Below the pieces are notes generated by a model. It was given only the letters and a program-made list of their open reading frames with translations, did not search any database and was not told the DNA's origin. Shown here piece by piece: positions 34,666-41,402 of a stretch of 45,982 nt of DNA. Positions within the stretch are counted from its first letter, which is position 1. The number at the start of each line of letters is the position of its first letter. The stretch is from a virus, in the IMG/VR virus record IMGVR_UViG_3300047476_000780, positions 1 to 45,982 of that record. One strand, given 5' to 3'. The translations under genes were made by a program, and so were the position numbers.

Positions 34666-35511
34666 ATGACAATAACAACACCAAAGGTTAACTATCTAAA
34701 CAATAAGGACATGCTAGCAGAAATACACAAATCAAAGAGCTCGTATTGTGTTTTTACCAAGCCAGAATATCATCAATATGACATTATTTTGCCAAGTTTA
34801 GACAAAATTAACATACGCACGATAGCCGAAGCTAAAAGGAATCAGGCGAAAAGACTGTCAGATTTGGACTATCAAACTCGCAAAAAAGCTGGTGAAAAAG
34901 TCAAACAAGCCGACTGCGAAGTTGACTATAAGAAGATTGCTAAGACAGATTTAGTCTTTAGAATCATGACGTTTGACCATATTCCGCTTAATAGTACACG
35001 CAAAAAGAACCCTAAAAGCCTAGCAGATCACCGCGATAAGGTAAACTTTCCACCGTTTCAACATTGGAAATTCAATGACGCTGACGAACTAGTATGCGTT
35101 GGAAAATCGCACTGGAAGGGTGATCTAGAAAAAGGACACTTTGACAAAGATGCTGGGCAAATTACAGATACACTAGCCCGTATGATGATTAAGCTCTGTG
35201 AGCGCTATGCTACTAGAGGAAACGTTCGTGGTTACACTTACAACGACGAAATGAAGGGGCAAGCAATCCTTCAACTAACTCAAATAGGACTGCAATTCGA
35301 TGAAAGTAAATCTGATAATCCTTTTGCTTACTTTACTGCTGCTGTCACTAATTCATTCGTTAGAGTTATCAACCTTGAGAAACGTAATCAAAACATTAGA
35401 GACGACATACTGGAGATGAACGGTATGAACCCAAGCTATTCTAGAACTGGTCAGGGTGAACACGAAGCTGCCATGAAACGATACAGCGAAAGCGAAGGAT
35501 CAAGCGAATGA
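34666..35511 (+). CDS. 55: Late-transcription sigma factor gp55
   Basis: 281 residues from ATG 34666, chosen because GGAG is nine bases upstream and the promoter -10 overlaps the other ATG (34642). gp55 is a minimal sigma-70 relative that directs host RNA polymerase to TATAAATA late promoters with gp33 and the sliding clamp. The sigma region is at the C-terminal half: MMIKLCERYATRGNVRGYTY, NDEMKGQAILQLTQIGLQFD, NPFAYFTAAVTNSFVRVINL, then EKRNQNIRDDILEMNGMNPS. T4 gp55 is 185 residues; the extra N-terminal 150 residues (phage-specific, with a KPEYHQYDIILP segment) are usual in aquatic relatives. ATGA overlap with gene 47. Nothing here shows gp33. Confidence 0.88.
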   Translation: MTITTPKVNYLNNKDMLAEIHKSKSSYCVFTKPEYHQYDIILPSLDKINIRTIAEAKRNQAKRLSDLDYQTRKKAGEKVKQADCEVDYKKIAKTDLVFRIMTFDHIPLNSTRKKNPKSLADHRDKVNFPPFQHWKFNDADELVCVGKSHWKGDLEKGHFDKDAGQITDTLARMMIKLCERYATRGNVRGYTYNDEMKGQAILQLTQIGLQFDESKSDNPFAYFTAAVTNSFVRVINLEKRNQNIRDDILEMNGMNPSYSRTGQGEHEAAMKRYSESEGSSE

Positions 35512-36521
35512 GTAATTTGTTTAAAAAAGTAGCATGTTTTACAGATATCCATTTTGGATTAAAGTCGAACAGCCAAGTACACAATCAGGACTGTGAAGAG
35601 TTTGTAGATTGGTATATTGCAAAAGCAAAGGAAGAAGGATGTGACACAGGAATTTTTCTCGGTGATTGGCACCACAATCGTAACAGTCTTAATATCACTA
35701 CTATGGACTATAGCCTTAGGGCCCTGGAAAAGCTCGGTGCGGCGTTCGATCAATTTTATTTCTTTCCTGGCAATCACGATCTGTATTACAAAGATAAACG
35801 AGACATCCATTCCGTCGAATTCGGAAAATATATTCCCGGAATCACTATTGTACATGAGCCTACCACCATTGGCAACGTTACTTTATGCCCGTGGCTCGTC
35901 GGGGAAGAGTGGAAACAAATAGGTAAGAAAAAAGCTGACTATGTGTTTGGCCACTTTGAATTACCGCACTTCTACATGAACGCAATGGTGCAGATGCCGG
36001 ATCACGGAGAAATCCAACTCGATGCTTTTGAAGGCTACAAGATGGGTTTCAGCGGGCACTTCCACAAGCGACAGAGTAAGGGCAATATGCACTACATCGG
36101 TAATGCGTTCCCGCACAACTATGCAGATGCGTGGGATGACGATCGTGGGATGATGATTTTAGAATGGGGCGGTGAGCCAGAGTATCATGCATGGCCTAAT
36201 CAGCCTACATTCCGAACAGTTAAACTAAGCCAGTTAATCGACGAAGCAGACACGCTAATCAAACCCAAACAACATTTGCGAGTCACGTTAGATATTGACA
36301 TTACTTACGAAGAAGCAAGTTTTATCAAAGAGAAGTTTATTTCCGACTACGACATTAGAGAACTTACTCTAATTACCGAAAAGAAGGAAGTCGAAATTAA
36401 CACAAGTATCGATGTTCAAAGCTTCGAATCTGTTGATCAGATTGTGTCCAGTCAGATTGTAAACATCGAGTCAGACACGTATAATAAGAATACGCTACTA
36501 GCGATCTATAATAGCCTATGA
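35508..36521 (+). CDS. 47: Recombination nuclease subunit gp47 (Mre11/SbcD-like)
   Basis: 337 residues, the same as T4 gp47's usual size. gp47 is the metal-dependent exonuclease subunit acting with gp46 to resect DNA ends for recombination-dependent replication. Phosphoesterase motifs are in order: FTDIHFG (D13, H15), LGDWHHN (D53, H55), PGNHDLY (N89, H90, D91), FGHFELPH (H149) and SGHFHKR (H184, H186). ATG overlaps the gene 55 stop and its stop overlaps the gene 46 start (ATGA both times), so the three are coupled. Confidence 0.93.
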   Translation: MSNLFKKVACFTDIHFGLKSNSQVHNQDCEEFVDWYIAKAKEEGCDTGIFLGDWHHNRNSLNITTMDYSLRALEKLGAAFDQFYFFPGNHDLYYKDKRDIHSVEFGKYIPGITIVHEPTTIGNVTLCPWLVGEEWKQIGKKKADYVFGHFELPHFYMNAMVQMPDHGEIQLDAFEGYKMGFSGHFHKRQSKGNMHYIGNAFPHNYADAWDDDRGMMILEWGGEPEYHAWPNQPTFRTVKLSQLIDEADTLIKPKQHLRVTLDIDITYEEASFIKEKFISDYDIRELTLITEKKEVEINTSIDVQSFESVDQIVSSQIVNIESDTYNKNTLLAIYNSL

Positions 36522-38296
36522 TAAAAATTAAAAATTTAACCGTTAAAAACTTCATGAGCGTGGGCAACCAAACTCAAGCTGTTGACTTTAGTAAGGAAAA
36601 CTTAACTTTGGTTTTAGGTGAGAACTTAGACCAAGGCGGCGATGATTCTGGCTCAAGGAACGGTACAGGTAAAACAACTATTGTTAATGCGCTAAGTTAT
36701 GCGCTGTTTGGCAATGCGTTAACTAATATCAAAAAAGACAACTTGATTAATAAAATCAACAACAAGAATATGTTGGTTACGTTAGCGTTTGAAAAAGACG
36801 GTATTGACTATCGCATCGAGCGAGGTAGGAAACCTAACGTCTTAAAATTCTACGTTAATGATCAAGAGCAGGAAACAGACGAAAGCGATGACGCCCAGGG
36901 CGACATGCGAGAAACACAGAAGGACTTAGATGATTTATTAGAAATGAGTCATGATATGTTCAAGCATGTTGTTGCGCTCAATACCTATACTGAGCCGTTC
37001 CTTAGTATGCGATCTGGCGATCAACGAGTAATTATTGAACAGTTACTAGGCATCACTATTCTTAGTGAAAAAGCAGAAGCACTAAAAGAGTTGATCCGTC
37101 AAACTAAAGAAGCAATTACACAAGAAACCGCCAACATCGAAGCTGCTAAAAAGTCTAACGAAAAGATCCAGCAGAGTATTGATGCATTACTTACTAGACA
37201 AAAAGCGTGGAATAACCAGCACGAAGTCGACCTTGAAAAGATCGCTAGGGCTATTGTAGAACTAGAAAGTGTTGATATTGAGGCAGAACTTTCCGCACAC
37301 GCATTGCTAAAAACATATCTTGAGCAATCCGCAAAACTAAAGAGTCTGCACAAAGAACGTGCGACGCTAGAAAGCGCGGTAGCGCAAGCGGAGCGAAGCG
37401 TAAAAAAATACGCGAGCGAGCTTGCAGCCTTAGACGGTAAAAAGTGCCACGCTTGTGAACAAGATCTTCACGATCACAAGCATGAAGAAATGTCAGCTAA
37501 GGCTAAAGAACACTTAGCAGAAGCAGAGAAATATCGTGATAAAGTACAAGCTGATCTTGAAAAGATCACAGCAGAAATTTCATCTATCGGTGATGTTTCT
37601 GCTAGGCCCAACACTTATTACGATACTGTTGAAGAAGCTCTCAAGCATCAAAATAATTTAAAAACTCTTGAAACACAGTTGACTATCAAGGCAGCTGAAA
37701 CAGATCCGTATCAAGAGCAAATTGACGAGCTTACTGATACAGCTATGCAGGAAGTCAGCTGGGATCAAGTTAATGCACTCAACAGCGTTAAGGAACATCA
37801 AGAATTCTTGCTTAAACTGTTGACCAGCAAAGACAGCTTTATTCGTAAGAAGATCATTGATCAGAACTTAGCTTATTTGAACAATAGACTAACTTACTAT
37901 CTAGACAAGATGGGCTTGCCGCACACTGTTACTTTCCAGAACGATCTAACTGTTGAAATTATGCAACTAGGTCAGGACTTAGACTTTGACAACTTGTCCA
38001 GAGGCGAACGCAATCGTTTGATCCTGGGCTTATCTTGGGCATTCCGCGATGTATGGGAAAGCCTGTATCAGAACATCAATCTGCTGTTTATTGACGAGTT
38101 AGTTGACAACGGTCTAGACGCTTCGGGTGTCGAAAGTGCCCTAGCTGTCTTGAAGAAGATCAGTCGTGAACGTAAGAAGAACGTGTTCTTGATCAGTCAC
38201 AAGGACGAGCTAATTGGTCGTGTTAACAATGTGCTTAAAGTTGTCAAAGAAAACGGCTTTACCAGCTATGCTACAGACTTAGAGGTTAATGAGTAA
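36518..38296 (+). CDS. 46: Recombination ATPase subunit gp46 (Rad50/SbcC-like)
   Basis: 592 residues. ABC-type SMC ATPase that drives the gp47 nuclease. Walker A is GSRNGTGKTT at 45-54, followed by a coiled coil (about 180-300), a zinc hook CHAC at 310-313, a second coiled coil (about 320-440), signature LSRGERNRL near 493, Walker B LLFIDELVDNGLD near 522 and the H-loop LISHKDEL near 560. All catalytic elements are present. The DNA encoding the stretch just before the hook contains an unusually GC-rich palindrome (37384-37425). It follows gene 47 with an ATGA overlap and precedes a small gene with a TAATG overlap. Confidence 0.93.
   Translation: MIKIKNLTVKNFMSVGNQTQAVDFSKENLTLVLGENLDQGGDDSGSRNGTGKTTIVNALSYALFGNALTNIKKDNLINKINNKNMLVTLAFEKDGIDYRIERGRKPNVLKFYVNDQEQETDESDDAQGDMRETQKDLDDLLEMSHDMFKHVVALNTYTEPFLSMRSGDQRVIIEQLLGITILSEKAEALKELIRQTKEAITQETANIEAAKKSNEKIQQSIDALLTRQKAWNNQHEVDLEKIARAIVELESVDIEAELSAHALLKTYLEQSAKLKSLHKERATLESAVAQAERSVKKYASELAALDGKKCHACEQDLHDHKHEEMSAKAKEHLAEAEKYRDKVQADLEKITAEISSIGDVSARPNTYYDTVEEALKHQNNLKTLETQLTIKAAETDPYQEQIDELTDTAMQEVSWDQVNALNSVKEHQEFLLKLLTSKDSFIRKKIIDQNLAYLNNRLTYYLDKMGLPHTVTFQNDLTVEIMQLGQDLDFDNLSRGERNRLILGLSWAFRDVWESLYQNINLLFIDELVDNGLDASGVESALAVLKKISRERKKNVFLISHKDELIGRVNNVLKVVKENGFTSYATDLEVNE
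37384..37425. repeat. GC-rich nested palindrome inside gene 46
   Basis: GCAAGC (37384-37389) pairs with GCTTGC (37420-37425), and inside it GCGTA (37398-37402) pairs with TACGC (37409-37413) around six A's. The segment is rich in AGCG/GCGA words, unlike the AT-rich surroundings, and resembles the words at 39378-39438. It is in frame and encodes part of the coiled coil just before the zinc hook. A small mobile palindromic element or a constraint from RNA structure are both possible. Confidence 0.5.
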
Positions 38297-38547
38297 TGAG
38301 GCAAGAGGAAGAGCTACACGATCAGCTCTTAAAGAAGTTTAGGGAATATTTTGAGGCAAATCAAAAATGGTTAGGCACAGGCACTAAACGTAGTGCCATC
38401 GAACTTAGGCGCATCATGAGTGAAATCCGAAAAATCTGTAGCGAACGACGAATTGTTGTTCGCGAATGGATGGATTGGAAAGAGGCAGAATTATTAGAAC
38501 GTAACATAAAACGCAAAGGCCAAAATTCCACCGATGGAGAAGAATAG
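38296..38547 (+). CDS. Small conserved phage protein after gene 46 (83 residues)
   Basis: Highly charged, helical protein: LHDQLLKKFREYFEANQKWL, then GTGTKRSAIELRRIMSEIRK, ICSERRIVVREWMDWKE. I recall similar small proteins following gene 46 in T4-like aquatic phages, without known function. Start overlaps the gene 46 stop (TAATG). The Arg/Lys-rich middle could contact nucleic acid (inference). A 9-bp hairpin (arms GCGAACGAC and GTTGTTCGC, 38441-38463) lies within the gene. Confidence 0.7.
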   Translation: MRQEEELHDQLLKKFREYFEANQKWLGTGTKRSAIELRRIMSEIRKICSERRIVVREWMDWKEAELLERNIKRKGQNSTDGEE

Positions 38548-38562
38548 TATGGTATATAGTTC

Positions 38563-39003
38563 ATGTCATGGACTTACCAGAATTCTATTGTTGAAGTATT
38601 ACCAGAAGACTGCGTAGGCTTCGTGTACATCATCACAAATCTCATCAGTGGACGCAAATATATAGGCAAGAAACTAGCCAAATTTTCTAAAACAACCTAT
38701 AAAACAGTAAAACTTAAAAACGGCACCAAAAAGAAAAAGAAGATTAGAAGTAAGATCGATAGCGATTGGCAAGAATACTATGGATCAAGCCCTAATCTAC
38801 AGGCAGACATAGACACACTAGGCAAAGAAAACTTTAGTAGAGAGATACTTTTTTACTGTAAATCCAAGGCAGAATGCTCTTACATCGAAGCAAGAGAACA
38901 GTTTACAAATCGTGTTCTTGAAAGCGACGAATGGTACAACGGGCATATTCAAGTTCGCGTCCACGGCTCCCACATCAAAGGCAAGATACAACTTAACGGT
39001 TAA
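38563..39003 (+). CDS. GIY-YIG nuclease-domain protein
   Basis: 146 residues. GFVYIITNLISGRKYIGKK gives the two motif strands (VYI 21-23, YIG 33-35). A Lys-rich loop (NGTKKKKKIRSKIDSDW), YYGSSPNLQADI, FSREILFYCKSKAECSYIEA (with a candidate catalytic Glu in YIEA) and WYNGHIQV follow. The family cuts DNA; relatives in phages are free-standing homing-type or repair-type endonucleases. It is too short to carry a long DNA-binding tail, so a Seg-type homing nuclease is less likely than a compact phage endonuclease. It starts 15 bases after the previous gene, with only a weak ribosome-binding site. Its stop codon directly abuts the closing helix of the putative structured RNA. Confidence 0.8.
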   Translation: MSWTYQNSIVEVLPEDCVGFVYIITNLISGRKYIGKKLAKFSKTTYKTVKLKNGTKKKKKIRSKIDSDWQEYYGSSPNLQADIDTLGKENFSREILFYCKSKAECSYIEAREQFTNRVLESDEWYNGHIQVRVHGSHIKGKIQLNG

Positions 39004-39270
39004 GCTAGCGCAGGCCAATATCGTGCGCCCAAGTCCCTGGTGATGTCGCAGGGTAAGGAAATCTCTCGCCGTAGTGAGTACTCAGCAACTATCCTTAACA
39101 GGACGATGATCAGATATGCCTTCATAAAACTGGTTTTGCTGTTTAAGACAATTTCAAAAGGCTAAAAGAGGGTTAATAGCCCACGGCTGTACAGATGATA
39201 GCGTATTTGTGCAGACCCGCCGTTGTAATAAGACGGAGTGAGCAGGTACCGGATAACCGCCTGCGCTAGT
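39004..39270 (+). ncRNA. Putative structured RNA following the GIY-YIG gene
   Basis: No ORF of 60 codons or more fits this interval. CTAGCGCAGGC (39005-39015), directly after the GIY-YIG stop codon, is perfectly complementary to GCCTGCGCTAG (39259-39269); a flanking G-U adds a twelfth pair. Inside are local helices: CCCTG/CAGGG (39035-39039, 39049-39053), TCCT/AGGA (39092-39103), GGCTA/TAGCC (39160-39164, 39177-39181), CTGTACA/TGTGCAG with one wobble (39187-39193, 39208-39214) and CCGT/ACGG (39220-39223, 39233-39236). GC content is visibly higher than in neighbouring genes. I looked for tRNA, tmRNA, RNase P and group I intron cores and did not find them. Strand is assumed from the neighbours; promoter not identified. 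Could be a new phage RNA, a diverged known class, or a large 3'-UTR structure. Confidence 0.55.
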
Positions 39271-39480
39271 AGAAATACTTGTAGCTCTAACGCTGTGTGA
39301 CACATGTTCGACTCAGATAATGTTCATTTCTTGGCCCGCTAGGGCTAAGTGTGACTGAACGATCTAGATAATATCTTAAACGCTTCGCGTTTTATCATGT
39401 GTATAAAATAAAGAAAAGTTCGAGCGATAGCGAAGAACAGATGAACGTAGTTCATCTTAACACTGACTAAATATTAGATT
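39271..39480. other. Non-coding stretch with three strong hairpins
   Basis: This 210-base stretch holds no gene. Three hairpins stand out: TTGGCCC/GGGCTAA around a GCTA loop (39331-39348, seven pairs with one wobble); AAACGC/GCGTTT around TTC (39378-39392), followed by one further T; and AGATGAAC/GTTCATCT around GTA (39439-39457). The second and third resemble terminators but have short T-runs. Between them lies GCGATAGCG-type sequence like that in gene 46. The interval may hold the 3' domain or terminator of the putative RNA and then the leader of the next gene. Confidence 0.5.
39466..39473 (+). promoter_or_regulatory. T4-type late promoter
   Basis: ACTAAATA, 21 bases before the ATG at 39495. 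It matches the CTAAATA/TATAAATA late-promoter style and the spacing of the other late promoters here. It would drive the 273-residue internal-protein candidate. Confidence 0.5.
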
Positions 39481-39494
39481 ACGAGACAATCACT

Positions 39495-40316
39495 ATGAAG
39501 ATTTACGACATTATAACCCCGACAGAACAAATTGATGAAGGTGTATTATCTAAAGCACTTGCGTCTTTGATGAAAAGCGGTGCTAAAAAAGCTGCTCCTA
39601 AAGTGGTTGCTAAAGCAGCAGCAGGTGGTGTTGTCCGTATGAGCACTGCAATATTCTCTGCTCTTAAGATGCTGGGTATTGGCGTTTTTATCATGGACTA
39701 TTACAAGCAGATGAAAGCAGCCGACGCTAAATTATCTTCAGGTGTATGGACACAGGACAAATATGACGATTTCCGTCAACAACAGATGACTATCTTAACT
39801 AGCCAGTTATTAGCTAGTACTGTGTTATTTGGCGCACTAAAGACAGTCACAGGGTTTAATCTGTTTACTAAAATCCTATCTATGTCTCGTTACACCCGAC
39901 CAGTTTCACAGCTTTTTGCAGGTGTTGCAGGTACAGCACAACTGGCTTTAATATACAAGCTACAAACTAACGAAGGTAGAAAGTACGTTGCTGATCTTAT
40001 TGGCACTGGTATTGTAGATGATGTTTTAGGCGGTGGCGGAGTTGCGCTATTAGATAGGGCTAAAGAGTTTGTTGGCCTTGCAGACAAAGAAGCTCGTTTA
40101 GAAAGAGAAAAACAAGCTGCAGAAAAACGTGCCGCTGACGAAGAAGAACTAAACAAGCAAGATCCGGACAACGGCAAAACACCGATTAAGCCTAGCGATA
40201 GAGGTATGGTTGGTACAGCACAGCCTAAGACTACTGGAAGTAGCAATCCTAACCTACAAAGAGATCCAAACGGTGAACTAGTTTGGGGACTAAATCCTGC
40301 ACTAATGAAAAAATAA
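39495..40316 (+). CDS. Probable internal head protein with capsid-targeting propeptide
   Basis: 273 residues. The N-terminus MKIYDIITPTEQIDEGVLSK looks like a T4-type capsid targeting sequence (internal proteins begin MK-x-Y-x-x-F/I and end in I/L-x-E before the prohead protease cut): IDE at 13-15 followed by G would be a gp21 cleavage site. Three hydrophobic helices follow, at about 49-68, 98-121 and 136-156, then a charged tail (about 185-215) and a Pro/Gly-rich C-terminus ending NPALMKK. Such a protein could be packaged in the head and injected with the DNA, the helices perhaps acting on the host membrane. A holin-like role is a weaker alternative. Its stop codon abuts the convergent gene's stop without a gap. 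Confidence 0.6.
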   Translation: MKIYDIITPTEQIDEGVLSKALASLMKSGAKKAAPKVVAKAAAGGVVRMSTAIFSALKMLGIGVFIMDYYKQMKAADAKLSSGVWTQDKYDDFRQQQMTILTSQLLASTVLFGALKTVTGFNLFTKILSMSRYTRPVSQLFAGVAGTAQLALIYKLQTNEGRKYVADLIGTGIVDDVLGGGGVALLDRAKEFVGLADKEARLEREKQAAEKRAADEEELNKQDPDNGKTPIKPSDRGMVGTAQPKTTGSSNPNLQRDPNGELVWGLNPALMKK

Positions 40317-40601
40317 TTAGAGTAACGGCATCTGCGTTACTTTAGTTGTTTCGATGTTGTCCTTGACAATTTCGTACATGGCTTCTCTATCTTCAAAAGA
40401 ATAGGTGTGGAACAGATCGTTAATGTTAACGCCTCCCCTCATATACCAAACAATTCTAAAAAGTTCTTTTTTAAAATCTTTAACTTCGTTGTCTAGCCTA
40501 ACCAAATACTCTTCAATCTCAGAGGGGGTTAATCTAATTAGGCTTACTCGAAAAAATTTGATTGGTCGAGCTCTACGTTGACGGTGTTTTCTTTTCCGCA
40601 T
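40317..40601 (-). CDS. Frameshift extension of the hub gene (gp26/gp51-type downstream frame)
   Basis: Open frame of 94 residues from ATG 40601. That ATG lies inside the upstream gene's zinc motif, has no ribosome-binding site, and its first 17 residues are an out-of-frame reading of the neighbour. The likely expressed part is 40317-40549: RVSLIRLTPSEIEEYLVRLD, FKKELFRIVWYMRGGVNIND, then FEDREAMYEIVKDNIETTKV ending MPLL, a helical domain I associate with the small frame beside T4-like hub/assembly genes. It would be joined by a -1 frameshift at 40550-40559 to give a protein of about 349 residues. Free translation cannot be excluded. Confidence 0.65.
   Translation of the reverse strand: MRKRKHRQRRARPIKFFRVSLIRLTPSEIEEYLVRLDNEVKDFKKELFRIVWYMRGGVNINDLFHTYSFEDREAMYEIVKDNIETTKVTQMPLL
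40321..40341. terminator. Possible bidirectional terminator between convergent genes
   Basis: AGTAACG (40321-40327) pairs with CGTTACT (40335-40341) over a seven-base loop. On the plus strand it is followed by TTAGTTGTT; on the minus strand by CTAATTA and six T's. It lies at the extreme 3' end of the leftward frame, between two convergent genes whose stop codons touch. The minus-strand direction is the better terminator. Confidence 0.45.
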
Positions 40602-41365
40602 TCACGACAGTTTACGTGCATAGTTGGTGCTTTCCAAGTCTGCTTGTTTCTTTCGTTTTGATTCTTAATAGCATCATAAACACTTTTATCGCTGTTCTCT
40701 AGCCACTCGCGGATATAAGGTTTTTCGGTTACAACCTTGTTATCTACTTCGATACAGTCAATTGAATCTGTGAATACATCAGTTTGTAACTTGCTTAGAC
40801 CATCGTAAATTTCTGCAAGTACTTTCTTTTGTTCGACACCGTCTTCAATCTTTAAACTTTGGATCAGCTGTTGCTGTAACTGGAAATTCTTAATGCCAAA
40901 ATCAGTTACTTGTTTGTAATTTAACGGATGTAGTTTAACAACTAAATTGCCGATGACAATCTTGCTGTCAAATTTGCAAGTTGTAAAGTGATCAATTAGT
41001 TTAGTTAAATCTAACTCATAATCGTTAGGTACTTCGCAATGTTGGCAGGGCTGTGTTAACGTCATTGAGTTGCCGTAGGTAGCAATACGGATAGCTGTTA
41101 AAATTAAATCAGTATCAATATTACTAAGTTCCCAAGCATTTTTAATAGTAGGGCAACAGCTTTCAATTACTCTAACGGTGCTTTCTCCGGACAGTAACGC
41201 ATCCGGAGTTTTCATGATAATTTCGTCCATGCCGGTCATACCATAGACTGGTAAATTTTCAGTAGGACCATCAAATGTTCCTGGCTTGCTGTATGCGCCC
41301 TGTGACGGCAAACTAACAAAGATCTTAGGTTGACGGAAATACTCTTGCAACGGATTTTGTGCCAT
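40544..41365 (-). CDS. Baseplate hub/assembly protein, T4_baseplate (gp26/gp51) family
   Basis: 273 residues. Starts MAQNPLQEYFRQPKIFVSLP, then GMTGMDEIIMKTPDALLSGE and VIESCCPTIKNAWELSNIDT, the usual opening of this family. Two Cys pairs, CQHC (107-110) and CREC (253-256), look like a zinc-binding site. The middle contains LVVKLHPLNYKQVTDFGIKN. T4 gp26 (208 residues) and gp51 (249) act in assembly of the baseplate hub. The ATG at 41365 is 30 bases after a perfect late promoter. The last codons contain the slippery sequence that would extend about a fraction of molecules into the next frame. Whether it equals gp26 or gp51 is not decided. Confidence 0.75.
   Translation of the reverse strand: MAQNPLQEYFRQPKIFVSLPSQGAYSKPGTFDGPTENLPVYGMTGMDEIIMKTPDALLSGESTVRVIESCCPTIKNAWELSNIDTDLILTAIRIATYGNSMTLTQPCQHCEVPNDYELDLTKLIDHFTTCKFDSKIVIGNLVVKLHPLNYKQVTDFGIKNFQLQQQLIQSLKIEDGVEQKKVLAEIYDGLSKLQTDVFTDSIDCIEVDNKVVTEKPYIREWLENSDKSVYDAIKNQNERNKQTWKAPTMHVNCRECGKENTVNVELDQSNFFE
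40550..40559 (-). other. Canonical -1 frameshift slippery sequence
   Basis: On the minus strand this decamer reads AAATTTTTTC, in the hub frame as tcA AAT TTT TTC GAG TAA. It therefore contains two overlapping heptamers of the form X-XXY-YYZ in the correct phase, A-AAT-TTT and T-TTT-TTC, just two codons before the hub stop. A -1 slip leads directly into CGA GTA AGC of the downstream frame. A weak stem (TAACC with GGTTA) lies about 20 bases downstream. Confidence 0.65.
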
Positions 41366-41376
41366 TATTAACTCCA

Positions 41377-41384
41377 GATAAATA
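41377..41384 (+). promoter_or_regulatory. T4-type late promoter for the tape measure-portal operon
   Basis: GATAAATA, 43 bases before the ATG at 41428, in a 62-base divergent spacer. Seven of eight match to TATAAATA. Longer leader than at the other late promoters. Confidence 0.55.
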
Positions 41385-41394
41385 TACTTGTTCG

Positions 41395-41402
41395 TATTTA
41401 TA
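41395..41402 (-). promoter_or_regulatory. Perfect T4 late promoter for the hub gene
   Basis: TATAAATA on the minus strand, identical to the T4 late consensus, followed by CGAACAAG, 29 bases before the ATG at 41365 with CTGGAG in between. It lies ten bases from the rightward late promoter, the two pointing towards each other so that their transcripts would overlap. Confidence 0.8.

Noticed and set aside
39290-39325. tRNA-like T-loop (TGTTCGACTC)
   Set aside because: The loop sequence fits, but the flanking bases do not form a five-base T-stem and no acceptor, D or anticodon arm can be placed around it.
39004-39480. Group I intron or RNase P RNA in the non-coding gap
   Set aside because: No P7/P3-type conserved core and no interrupted gene on either side; the conserved RNase P boxes are absent.
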